Source: Tricholomella constricta
Taxonomy: Eukaryota; Basidiomycota; Agaricomycetes; Agaricales; Lyophyllaceae
Length of the DNA stretch: 64,000 nucleotides
Reading direction: 5' to 3'
Assembly: GCA_013368375.1 (NCBI GenBank)
Contig: JAACJP010000002.1
Location: forward strand, 620,001-684,000
Shown here: one piece after another, positions 41,827-53,113 of the stretch
Position numbering within the stretch: position 1 is the first letter of the stretch
How the letters are laid out: each line of letters opens with the position of its first letter
Position numbers and translations under genes: made by a program
The notes under the pieces: model-generated
Databases searched by the model: none
What the model saw: the letters and a program-made list of their open reading frames with translations, nothing else
What the model was told of the DNA's origin: nothing

Positions 41827-43029
41827 GATATTCACAATATGATCAACTTGATATCCACCATCAATAGAGTGAAAAAAACTCCAAATATAACCGAGAAGTA
41901 AATTGAGATCTTATCACTAAGATAATCTTGATAAAGGCCTAGACCATATGGTGACTATTTGTTTGAACTTATCAGAAACTTATTCACGCTTTGACCATTG
42001 GATTGATGGTAGATCATGATTTAAAATATGATCAAAATAAAATCAGAATAAAATAGGCGTTATTTTGGGCTTCTCCCCGCGGTGTCAAGCTGAAAGAATA
42101 ACATTTAAATTAAGTGATACAGGCGAGGAAGGCCAAAGTTGTCGAACACGGAAATTGCCAGGCAGTGGCAAATAACTGCCCAGCGCAACCATGTATAAAC
42201 CAGTAGAATGAACAATGAACAATTTGAATTTCCGACAATGTTACATCAGCAACTCAGGTAAATACCTTACTTACTTATCTTCTTTGCTGTCCTACTTACT
42301 CCTCCTTCCCGATGAGGTATTCTTACCTGAGTTGCTGATGTAACATAGTCAGGAATTCAATCTCATTTCTCATTCCTCATCAGAAAGGAGAGATGGGAGG
42401 AGGTAAGTAAGCAAGTAAGTAGGTAAGAAAGTAAGTAAGTATGGAAACGAGTAAGTAATTATGAGAGCTTATATGTCAAAGATATCTCTTAGAAGAGTAG
42501 GGTGAGAGAAAAGGATTAAGTAATATATAGCTTACCCAATTCATTGCCTAACAGGATGACCAACTCTGTCCCGCTGGTGCTGTATACTGTTCGACACTGT
42601 CAGTTTATCCATGTACTACCGTGATGACACCACACCATTTCTGGCACCGACAAGCTTGAACTTCAACCATCATATCAGTCATGTTGTCTGCATTGCCGTC
42701 TTATGTCCTCGTTGGCCATAGCTAAGGTAGAGCCAACCCATCGCCATCCAATGTCTGTGGCTGTGCTGTGATTTTGCGTGACAAAACTCCTAAGATAAAA
42801 ATATTTACCTTCAAAAGCATTTTACAATAGATCGATGACCTTATGAAGTTCACTTTTCATATTCTGAGATTACTAGAGGTTTCACTTTTCAGATATATGA
42901 AGTTGTGGAGGTGTTATAAAGTGTATCCTGATCTTTTTTCCAAAATGGATATGGCCACGTGATACAATTTGAGCGCGTTCTATGAACGCGCCCAGTGCGC
43001 GCGCTCGACAAAGTATTGAATTGAAAACT
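41827..43029. other. AT-rich intergenic region with a hairpin
   Basis: No supported gene. It holds an inverted repeat at 42224-42361 and TAAG/TTAC-rich short repeats (42262-42305 and 42398-42460). The right end is probably the 5' flank of the transposase unit, with a short palindrome GCGCGTTCTATGAACGCGC at 42973-42991. Confidence 0.6.
42224..42361. repeat. Inverted repeat, perfect 24-bp arms in longer imperfect arms
   Basis: Arms 42238-42261 and 42323-42346 are exact reverse complements; pairing extends imperfectly outward to TTGAATT near 42224 and 42361. The loop is 61 bases and rich in CTTACT. It may be a MITE remnant or a foldback element; no target duplication was identified. Confidence 0.75.
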
Positions 43030-46000
43030 ATGACACAACCCTCAAAGCGAAAGCTCAACCTCACCGCCAGACTGGGTAAATGGGCCAAGAAGCGACAGGC
43101 TACACCCAACCCCGAGCCCAAGCCAGATGATTCTGAAAAGGAAAATGTGAGTTGTCACTTGTTCATTGCTTGTTCATGACCGAAAATTGACACAGGTTAC
43201 CTTTTTGAAAGATACAACCCACAAGCCCGATGGCCTGGAGCAGTACAATGAAGAGCAGAACAGCATCTGTATTCAACACAATCAAATCCTCCTTCTTTCA
43301 GCATCCAATTTCTCCAGGAACCTCACTGGCTGGCAGTTCTCCTCAAAAAGGTCCACCACCTGTATGGGAGCTTGCAACTAGATTCTTTGTGCACTGGGAT
43401 CCCGAACCTGCGACCGGAGCTGAGATAGCAGCAGAACCAACACCCGAAGAGATGGCTGATGTCAGCATATTTGAGGACACGATGGATAGAGGTGAGGACA
43501 TTGACATTGAGGAACCTGTAGATGACGAAGAAGCATACGGAGACGAGCTAGATGAACCTGGAATGAGCAATGGAGAGGGAGATGGAGAAGCTCAGGATGA
43601 CGAGAAGGAACACAGATGGAGACCGCCTTCTGTCGATGCTGCTCGGGCTGCACATTCAAAAATCAAAACAATTATTCGTCCACCAAGGGATACTGGAAAT
43701 GGCTACAAGGATCCTGGGCTCGATCTGCTACTGCGAAGCCGGCTCAAAACGATGCAGCGATTCCTGTGGACGTACACCGATGTCAAATCACCTTTCTTCA
43801 AGAAATGGATGCAGCCTCCCTGGACACGGCACGCACAGCAGAAAGGGGACTGTGGTTCGCTCGATGCCTTCGAGAATGGACCTCTGCATTCATCGAAGAC
43901 TTCGAAAACCTTCCGTTCAATATCTATGGCACATGGAATAAGTCGCGGGTCGATGACGAGGGCCTCAAACAAGAACTGTTTGCTCACTTACAATCAGTCA
44001 GAAAATACATCTCTGCCATGGATGTTGTCCGTTATATGGCGCGGTTGGATGTGCAGAAGAAATACAGGATGAAGAAAGGTATTACCAAGATGACGGCGCG
44101 GAATTGGTTGAGCCGCATTGGATTTCGATGGACACTTGAACCTTCTGGGCAATATGTGGATGGCCACGAGCGAGAGGATGTCGTTGAATATCGCCAGAAG
44201 GTTTTCCTGCCACGATGGAAGGAGCTTGAGCTAGATATGCGTGTTTGGACACTGGATGGGACAGAGGAGGATCCTGGCGAGCGGCCACAACCACAACGAC
44301 TCGTTGTCTGGTTCCACGACGAGTCCACATTCTATGCCAATGATCGCCGGAAAAAGCGCTGGGTCCACACTTCCGAAAAGGCTGTTCTACGCGCAAAGGG
44401 TGAGGGAGCATCCTTGATGATTGCCGACTTTGTTTCTGCAGACTACGGGTGGTTGCAATCTCCTGATGGAAAGAAATCAGCTCGTGTTGCTTTCAAGGCA
44501 GGAATAGTGATTGTCACGGGTTTCAAAACCCGTGGGGGTTTTGGGTAGGGTACGCTGGGGTACGGGTCTGGGTTGGAATCTGTTTACCCCGCCCGTACCC
44601 GTACCCCCAGCGTGGGTTGGGCGGGTTAAGTGGGTTTACTCAGCGGGTTTTCGAGGCGGGTTTTCCTTAAACGGAAAGATAATATAGGCCCGGAGGGGGC
44701 GGCCTACCCCCAACATCAGCAAAATGACCCAGCAGTAGGCAATGTCATATGATCGGTTGTTATGTTTGTGATTGTGTAGAGTCTGACAATGGGCTTGAAT
44801 CTCTATCTCGATATATGCAATCAGTTACACCATTCTCCAACCTGGTCGCAATGTCTCCGATCTCTTCAAGTCAGTTACAGTTGATTATCAATATTCTATG
44901 TTGCTCGCGCCTTGACCACAATGCGGTTGTGAACCCAGGACTTGTCAGACTTGTGAACCAGTCACTCTCCACAGGCAAGCCTCCAGCTGCCGACTTCAAC
45001 AAAAAAGCAACCTCAAGCTCCAAAGAAGTCACAAAAGTGAGTGCGTGACAAACCATTTTTTGAGCAGACAATGGCTGAAATTTTGTACAGCAACTTGCAA
45101 ATGGTTCAGATGACTAACTGCCTGTTACCGCTGGTGACATGTTGAAGAAGGGCTAGGATGAATGTACCCAGCGACCCATGTGCTGTTAAACAAAGCGCGT
45201 TTACATGTTTCGTCTCAAGACCAAATGCGTAAACAACGGCACGTGATCATGTGATGAAGCCAGATTGGGACGAACTTCTTCTGTTTATTTAGAGACCCAT
45301 CGGGGGTTTCTTAACCCGCGGAACCCGTAAGAACCCCTACCCATACCCGCCAAAACCCTTACCCCTCGTCGCGGGTACGGGTTTCTAAGGGTATGGGTAC
45401 GGGTAGCCCTGGAAAACCCCAGGGTTACCCGTGACAATCACTAGGCAGGAAAAACTCGAGACGGGTACTTCACAAATATCGAGATCCTTCTCCAGCTCGA
45501 GGTCGCAATGAACATTGTCCAGAAACACTACCCCCACGATAAGCATGTCTTTGTGTTTGATAATGTGACTACTCACACAAAACGACCGGCCACTGCCCCC
45601 ACAGCTACCAAAATGATGAAAAATCCTTCCACAAAGTTTGGCGCAGAGGTCACGGTGACTGTCGACGGAAAAATACAGTATGCTCAGAATGGAAAGCCTC
45701 TGAAGCGAACCGTTCAGATGGGTCCCGGTTACTTCCCTAATGGCCAGCCACATTATTTCTACGAGACACCAAGCACCTCAGTCCTGGGCACCTTCAAAGG
45801 TACAACAAAGATTTTGCAGGAACGAGGACTTACCGAGGAGGCGAAACTGAATGGATCCTGCAAAAATTTCAAGTGCCCCGCAGGTTCGACACGTTGCTGC
45901 CAGAAGCGTGTGTTGTACAACCAGCCGGATTTTGCTGATCAGCTGTCCGCGGTAGAGATTACATGCAAGGCCCGAGGCTTCGAGGCAATCTTCTTGCCCA

Positions 46001-46350
46001 AGTTCCACTGTGAGCTGAACTTCATCAAGCAATGCTGGGGGCATGCGAAGCGGGTATATCGACAGTTTCCCCCATCGTCCAAGGAAGAGGATCTGGAGAG
46101 GAATGTCCTGAAAGCACTCGAGTCTGTTCCTGTGGAGATTATGCGAAAGTTTGTAATCTCATCAGATTCCCGATGGATGACTGATAACACTCTCACACTT
46201 AACAGATATGCTCGTCGCTCTCGGCGATTCATGGATGCTTATTATCGGGGTCTGAATGGGAAGCAGGCTGCCTGGGCAGCATGGAAGTACAGAGGACATT
46301 GGGTGATGTCAGAAACAGTCATGAATGACCTTATGGAAGCAGGACTGTAA
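43030..46350 (+). pseudogene. DDE transposase (Agaricomycete IS630/Tc1-like family), interrupted
   Basis: The start MTQPSKRKLNLTARLGKWAKK (43030) joins, through an intron ending near 43211, an acidic linker, then the conserved body. The frame changes near 43805 without a good intron, so a frameshift is likely. The body has an HTH-like region (KKGITKMTARNWLSRIGFRW), the DDE core with the first Asp in VVWFHDESTFYANDRR, the second in HVFVFDNVTTH and the Glu in FLPKFHCELNFIKQCWG, and the family tail YRGHWVMSETVMNDL before the stop at 46348. A 939-bp MITE (44505-45443) splits it after VAFKAG; removing it and one 8-bp duplication restores KAGKTRDGYF in frame. The superfamily name is inferred from motif resemblance. 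Terminal repeats of the unit were not found. Confidence 0.82.
44505..45443. mobile_element. hAT-type nonautonomous element, 939 bp
   Basis: Terminal inverted repeats TAGTGATTGTCACGGGT (17 bp, perfect) and an exact 8-bp target duplication GGCAGGAA (44497-44504 and 45444-45451), the hAT signature. Both ends are packed with GGGTACGGG/CCCGTACCC motifs in both orientations. No transposase is encoded; an open frame of 99 codons inside has no recognisable features. It differs in ends and motifs from the MITE at 24332. Confidence 0.88.
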
Positions 46351-47499
46351 TATTCTATTCTATTCTGACTACACAACATTCCTACATTATATACAGCCTT
46401 AATGTCTTCCAATTTGCTGCTCAAAGACATCCTATTCTTGTTGAACTTGTCAGTGATCTCCTCGCGAGTCCGCGATGCGCGACGCGCGTCGGGTCTACCG
46501 GGCCCGTCTCATGTGTTTCTGCTAAGTCCCTTGTTACCCATCAGTCACGGACCCTGGACATTGGATGGCAATGGATTTGCTCTACCTTATGTGGATGGAC
46601 ATTTCCCCAGCAAGGGCAAGGTCATCCTTGTTCGCCTCTCACAGAACCTCATGGACCTGGTTCCACGGACATACATCATCGGAAATGTACCATGATCTTG
46701 CTTGACTCAACACAACTACCATAATGTCATTGTCTTGGACATCAACCTGTATGTATACCATGCCTCAATGCACACCTACAACTGCATCAATGAAATGCTT
46801 GGGTTATGTATAAATGGAACAATACCAACCTCTATATGAAGACCATTCTCGGTCAGTCGCCCTCCAATCAAAGATACCTCTGGATGCGCACACGATTAAT
46901 TGATAAGAGCGGGATCGAGAGGGTACGGTGACAGGCACAGGCGAAAGCAGACCAGGAAATCGTCAAGAAGCATCTTTCAGGGGGGTTCAATGATGACCAC
47001 AAAACTCATGGGCTTTGGTGGATGGGAAAATAATGTTGGAGTTGAAATTTTGGCTGAGGAGTGCCAGTCCTCCCCACAAGAAACTTTGCCATTGTTGGCA
47101 TTTGAAGATGGCCAGGACTTGTTCAAGTTGATTGGCTCCTACACTGCACAATAACTGATCACGGACAGTACATGTGCTGAACAAATAGGCATTTACAGTT
47201 GAGGGAAAATGAAGGGGAAAGATAATGCTGCTCTTGTGCATGAATTGGAAATAGGCCTAGGATCTATGGTAAGGCACTTAGCATTCAGGGGGTTGTGCAG
47301 ACAGTACATACATCCCAGTTTCTGCTCAATTCCACTTTCCAGCCATTTTCTTCCACAGACTGGTTTGCCATGGTCATCAGTACTATGTACTTGAGTGGGA
47401 GCAGAAATGGTCGGTATTTGTCGAATCCAGCCGAACCAAACAACCGAAGGTCGGCTTCACGCGACTTCTCTTTCTTTCTGCCACAACAATCTACTCATC
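46351..47499. other. Intergenic region, no gene seen
   Basis: Short open frames only (at 46402, 46900 and 47295), none with recognisable sequence or codon pattern. The last 150 bases are probably the promoter and 5' leader of TMA7, with a pyrimidine-rich stretch before the ATG. Confidence 0.55.
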
Positions 47500-47910
47500 A
47501 TGTCCAGCAGACAAGGTGGCAAACTGAAGCCTCTCAAGGTCACTGCAGGCTTGGTTCATAGGCATCTGTTGATCTGACAACAGCCTGGTTGTAGGCTCCT
47601 AAAAAGGAGAAGAAGGAGGAGACCGAAGACGAGATTGCCTTCAAGGAGAGGAAGAAAGCTGAGGCCGAAGCGATGAAGGCTGCTAAGGAGCGAGGTGTGT
47701 TTGCCTATGCATTGGATGAAATAAGAAAATTTACTGAACTTGTCCGACAGCGTTGAAGGGTGAGTGATAGGATAATGCGGTAGATACAGCTGACTGATGG
47801 ACAATTACAGGTGGCCCAATGGTTGGCGGTGGGATCAAGAAGTAGGTTAGCTGACTGCAGTAAGGATATAATGCTGACATTCGCGACGACTTAGGTCTGG
47901 CAAGAAGTAG
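47500..47910 (+). CDS. TMA7: Translation machinery-associated protein 7
   Basis: Model: join(47500..47538, 47595..47694, 47751..47759, 47811..47841, 47895..47910), 64 residues. TMA7 is a small, very basic ribosome-associated protein conserved in eukaryotes. The start MSSRQGGKLKPLK, the charged middle KKEKKEETEDEIAFKERKK and the end ALKGGPMVGGGIKKSGKK match the family over its full length. Five exons encode only 64 codons, one of them 9 nt (47751-47759). All introns are GT-AG. No single reading frame covers it, so simple gene finding would miss it. Confidence 0.93.
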
Positions 47911-47990
47911 CTGTAGATATTACTTACTTATAGCAAGGCAGAGGAGGTTGCCAGTTTGTCGGTGTTTGTGATGAAATTGTTGTAGCCCAC

Positions 47991-50824
47991 ATGATGTCTG
48001 TACCAGACTCGCGAATCACACATCCTCCCCTCATTTCTCTCCAGCCCTCTGCTATTCAGCTCCCCATGTTGGGCCCCTTGCAAGGTATCCAGCCCAACCC
48101 CCAGCAGCAGCAGAATCAACTCCAGCAACACCAGCAACTCCAACAGCAGCAGCAGCAACAGCAGCCCGGCCAGCAGAATTCTATTCCTCCGCCTCCGCCG
48201 CAGAATGGCCAGGACTTTACTCTTTCTAGTGTCCTCCATTTTCTTCAAACAGAATGGAGGCGCTACGAACGCGACCGTAACGAGTGGGAGATCGAACGGG
48301 CAGAAATGAGGGTTCGTCTCTTCTTTCTTTTTTTTTTTGCTTGGACGTCGCGTCGTGACAGGCTACTCCCAGGCACGTATAGCTCTGCTCGAGGGAGAGC
48401 GGAGGTCCTTTGAAAATGTAAAACTCGACCTCATGCGTCGTATCAAAATGCTTGAATACGCTCTACGCATGGAACGGTGCGGTGTCGTCCTCGATGTCCG
48501 CCAGTAGTAGACCCTGACGTGTTTTCGCCCCCAGTTCTAAACAACTCACCCAACCGACCTCACAAAACGTTCCACCCTCGAAACTTGCTGCCATTCAAAA
48601 CCAAATGGCCTCCTCTTCCCAAAAAGACGATGCCCACAGTCACAAAGAGGAAAGCGGCGGTAGCTCTCCCCGTAGCGAAGGTGCGCCTGCTTTGTGCTTT
48701 TGTTCTCCATTAGCCTTAGTTTGTTCTGCCATTAGATTCTCCGTTGCCAGATGGCAGACTAACCAACGGCGCACCGGCTGTTGGCTCTCTCGGGAGGCCA
48801 GGGTCTTGGGGAGGAGCAAATTGGCCGAACGGCCCCCCCGGAGGAACAGCGCCTGGTGTCGGCAAACCACCTCTGGGAAGGGATCCAAAGAGCAGAGCAA
48901 GAAGTCGAGACTACCTGAAACAGTACGCCTTTCCCCTGTCTGTTATCTCACACGATACACAACCTCTGCCATAGATGTCTCCAGGAAATTTCTTACTTAA
49001 CTTCACCCCAAGCCATGAACCCGTTACCCAACAGACCCTTGCTCAACAATTCATCTATACCATTATCACTACCCAATGTCCCTTCGTTCGACCAAATAGC
49101 CTACCACCGACCACGAAAGGTTCTTCCCGAGGCAGGAAAAGATTTCCCTCTCTTGAATGGCCACCCCATATCATCCGGTGCACCCTCCGCCCCAATATCA
49201 AGCGGAGGGCCTCTTTTGGAACGCAATAACCCTTTGGCGCAGTCGGGGCAGACACCTCAGCAGTCGACAATGCTCGCCTTGCAGTCTAATCCTCTCCAAA
49301 CCCAGCCCTCTCCTGCGCCTTCACAGACAGAAAAGGACAAGGACCGAGAAATGGAAGGTCGCCAACTCACGGCGATCTTCCGCCCCGATGATGCTGGAGA
49401 GTGGAAGGAGAAGCTCCGATTGTCTCATGAGGCGTCTGAGCAAGCAAGGTTAGTACGAGAAAGCCAACCTGAGGAGGAGGAAGATGTCAAGGAAGACGAG
49501 GGTGAGATGGAAGATGACGACAGCAGTGTCGGAGGTGGGGGAGAGGGAGCCAAGGTCTGGAAAGCAAAGCGGACACTCAGAAAGTTAGTCGTGTGATTGA
49601 AGTTGCGCCTGAGCCGGTGTACTTATTTTGCCATCAGTCATCTGGATGCTGTACGAGCACTTGCTTTCCATCCCATCGAACTATGCCTGGCGACGGGTGG
49701 CGACGACTGCACCGTCAAGATATGGCGGGTGGATGTCGCTGGTTTGGCGTCTTCTGTGTACGTCATGCAACCTTCCTGTTGTTGGGTCCACTTCTGAATG
49801 TCCGATCATACAGTGCACGCGCAACCACAGAGGTTGAGCCGCAGCTGACGCTACGTGGTCACTCCGCTGCAATTACACGCCTAATCCACTCGCCGACCAA
49901 GGGCTTGCTCTACTCGGCATCACTTGACTCCTCGATACGCGTGTGGGCCCTTCCGGCGCAGTCACACACCACGTACGCACCTTATGACGAAACTCGGGCT
50001 CGTGGGGAGCTTATCGGGCACACGGACGCAGTCTGGGATCTGGCACTTGTCCGCGATGAGAGCACGCTTATCAGCTGTGGTGCCGAGGGAACAGTCAAGG
50101 TTTGGGACGTCAGTGGGCCTTCTGGAGGCGGCTCATTGAGGCTCACTTGGGGTTGGGGAGGTGTAGAAAATTCGGACGAATTGCGTTCCGAGGATTCGAC
50201 GGTTCCAGGCGCCACAGCTGTTGAGGCACTCAAGGCTGATCTGAAAAGGGTCGCGGTTGCATATCAAAACGCAGTTGTCAAGATTTTTGACATTGAGAGC
50301 GGCAAAGAGCTATCGCGACTGCAGAGTGACATGAGTTATGGTACGATGCATGTGCTTATCTTGAGAGTGATATTGACCCGTTCATGTTTCTAGATGGGAC
50401 ACCTGCCACCCAAATCAATCGGATTGCATCGCATCCGACATTGGCCCTCCTCGTTACCGCACACGAAGACAAATATATTCGCATCTTCGACATTACAACA
50501 GGTACGCTTGTCCCCTTTTCCTTTTCAATCTTATCGTTCATTCATTGCCTGTTTTTAGGCCAGTGTACACACTCAATGTTAGCTCACCTTGATGGTGTTA
50601 CATCACTGTCAATTGATGCAGCAGGGTTCTCCCTGGTGTCAGGAAGCCACGATTGCTCAGTTCGCTTCTGGGACCTTATTGGTACCCGTGCATGTGTGCA
50701 GGAGATTACTACGCACAGGGAAAAGGCAAGGGAGGGCGTGCTTGACGTAGAGTTTCACCCCACATTACCATTCATGGCCAGTGCAGGGGCCGATGGAGTG
50801 GTCAAACTCTACGCCTCATCATAG
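47991..50824 (+). CDS. Striatin-family WD40 protein (STRIPAK subunit)
   Basis: Model: join(47991..48311, 48373..48476, 48535..48680, 48736..48922, 48975..49583, 49638..49757, 49814..50340, 50394..50501, 50559..50824), 795 residues. Striatin is the scaffold of the STRIPAK phosphatase-kinase complex; fungal members (PRO11, Far8 relatives) control hyphal fusion and sexual development. A Gln/Pro-rich head (about residues 30-65) precedes the conserved striatin helix [20 protein letters not shown], which continues as a coiled coil to about residue 143 ([17 protein letters not shown]). A low-complexity acidic linker follows. WD40 repeats run from about residue 456 ([12 protein letters not shown]) to the end ([10 protein letters not shown]). 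Either of two adjacent ATGs (47991, 47994) may be used. Confidence 0.92.
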
Positions 50825-51276
50825 CTTGGTTTCACTTTATATTCGGTCGTGGTGCCTCCCTTACTGTTCTGCTAATAGAATTTTCCACATACTTGAAGGA
50901 CGGCGATTATTCATTTTTTAGTTTGTCATATTTTCTTTTTTGACCTTACGCTTACTGTACGTATTGCTCTTGTTTTGTACTGTTCCAAAACGATTTTTAC
51001 GACTTGTGCAATGCTAAAACGCGTCAAGTACGAGAGAGCATACCCATTTCTGTCAACACGACAGATTATCGCGAGATCGGCCAGATCAATTGTGCGGGGT
51101 ATCATCTATTGTACATTGCCGGCGGTGTCTAACAAGATAAAAATAAAAGCTAGAGCTACAGTGGTGCTAGTATACAACAGGTAGTGGGTGGAGCATGGAC
51201 GAATGATGACAAGTACACAAGAGGAACAAGAGATAGAGTATCTGGAGAGAACGATGGTCATATTTCTACAAGGCAT
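50825..51276. other. Convergent intergenic region
   Basis: Lies between the 3' ends of striatin and the phosphodiesterase. T-rich runs downstream of striatin (50890-50945) fit transcript-end signals. No gene seen. Confidence 0.5.
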
Positions 51277-52615
51277 TTATGTCAACGTCGCAAAAAGAAG
51301 AAATGGGAGATGACGCAACGCACCAATATGCATGCCCTGCTCTACGGCGATGATCTCCGCGCCGAGCTTCTTCTCCTCTACCAAGGCCCCGATTTGCAAA
51401 ACGATGATGTCGCGCATGGGCATGTCGGAATCCCCGGCCAAATCATCCTTGCAATGCATAACATACACACGAAGCCCGTCGAGCGCCCCCACGAGTTCAT
51501 CTGGAGAGATGGGATTCTTCCTCTGCTTCTTCCGGAGTGGTCGAACACGAACACCCGCCTGCTCACCCTTCCTGTACTTAACCACTTCACCCGCTAATGC
51601 CATCAGCTCATCGACCAGGTGCGCGGGGCTAAGGTGGCCGAATAGCATGTCGTCGCTTCGCCCGGCAGGCCACGAGCATTCGATGAAGATCGCGGAGAGC
51701 TTGTGGGGGATCTTCGGTGCCGCTGCGCGCCATACGTTGATTGTCTGTGGGTGGGCGGCCACCGTGTCGGGCTCGACGTCGCCAAAAAAGATAAACTCGC
51801 GGCTGCGGGTGTCGTGGCGGATGAAAAAAGCAGCAGACCCGTATTCTCCTGTTTCGTTGTGTCCATGGCTGATAGGGATTGTACGGACGGACACGTCAGG
51901 ATAAACAGTCTTGTATTTGTTGTCTGCAAGGAGCCTATGTGGGGTGTTGAAAACACTACATGAAGAAGAGGCTTGGACTTGAGCATACTGGGAATATAGC
52001 AATTTGTAGTCCTCATCTTCCTCGTTCCATGATGCCAAGTTGGGCCAAATCCGGTCAGAGAATACATTCTCCAGGTCATCGAGGGTGTCTTTAGTGGCGT
52101 AAATCCGTTTTCGCGGGCCTCTGAAGGAACCTGCAGATAGCACAAGACCACTGATGTGGTCTAAGTGGGCATGGGTGATAAGGAAACATCTGTACGCGAA
52201 GACATTATGGGACGGCAAACTTCAAGATGTGGGATGCAGCCGTACCGCAAGAAGGAATATATTTCAGAGGCGGTATAGGTTCTTGAAATCGATTCGCCGC
52301 GTGAGTTGAATAGGAGAGGGTTCCGGTGTAGGAGCTGGGCCAGGGCACCCTGGCCTGATCCTTCAAGGAACTTGCATAAATGGCTATTCCTCTGGGAAAA
52401 GAGTAACTTACCAGCCTCCAAAGCGATTATTCCGTCTTTCCAAGCTGCTTCGTGGGGTTTAAGGAGATAGCTGGAATAGAAGGCAGTGATGTTGAGCATA
52501 CGGGCCACGTGCGTAGACATCGACATGAGGCTGCCAAGCGCTGAACATACGCAGATAGATTAGTTTCGTCAGGACCTCCGCCAGAGCCCACGACTACGAT
52601 GTCGAATGTGGGCAT
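51277..52615 (-). CDS. Class II 3',5'-cyclic-nucleotide phosphodiesterase (low-affinity, PDE1 type)
   Basis: Model: complement of join(51277..52189, 52246..52360, 52412..52470, 52551..52615), 383 residues. It hydrolyses cAMP to AMP and so damps cAMP-PKA signalling. The protein starts MPTFDIVVVGSGGGPDETNLS, typical of the class, so the ATG at 52615 is preferred to one at 52672. The metallo-beta-lactamase-like metal site THAHLDHISG is intact, with further family motifs PISHGHN, FFGDVEPD and FIECSWP. Most of the protein is in one large 3' exon. The last 14 residues (from ALRHLP) look less conserved and could reflect an alternative end. Confidence 0.92.
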
Positions 52616-53113
52616 AGGAGGAGGAAGGGACAGAGAGTCTGCGACGGAGAGCTCAGCAGTTGTTATGGTCATTCGACGGTTGAAGTACCGGTTCTTCGCA
52701 CAGCCGCCGCACGCGCGCGCGTCCTCTTACTCGGACCACCTGATATCGACTTTGTATCAACTTGCCTTGGCCGTGTCTTGTTACGCAACGACTCGTCAGG
52801 CTGTGTCCTCATGACTGACCGCGGGTCATTATACAAGGTAACGAGAGCGTTGGGGGACAGATGGACATGTCAGCGGACACCAGGCTTGCAGGCATCGCCC
52901 GCGCTCAATGACAATGAACACTGCCAAAAGAGATACAAGGCACGACAACGCGTTATGCAGGGCTTTTCCAAGCTTTGCTACAAGGTAATACAGGTTATAC
53001 AAGTTGCAATACAAGGCTATTCTTACAGCAAACCCTTAAACGCTTGCTTTGTCGCACTAGATAAGATTAGATTGTCCACGTGAAGCTCTGGTTCAAACTT
53101 CCACCTCCTGGCC
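52616..53113. promoter_or_regulatory. Divergent promoter region
   Basis: 498 bases between divergent starts of the phosphodiesterase and the unrecognised gene at 53114. A short ACAAGG/ATACAAG repeat occurs around 52930-53020. No clear TATA box. Confidence 0.45.

Noticed and set aside
43386..43616. Acidic Asp/Glu-rich run considered as a separate gene
   Set aside because: It continues in frame from the transposase N-terminus and is best read as a linker of that protein.
44749..45048. 99-codon frame inside the 939-bp hAT-type element
   Set aside because: Too short for a transposase and without DDE or zinc-finger motifs; the element is treated as nonautonomous.
46402..46695. 97-codon frame after the transposase
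   Set aside because: No recognisable sequence, no splice partners, and it lies beyond the transposase stop.
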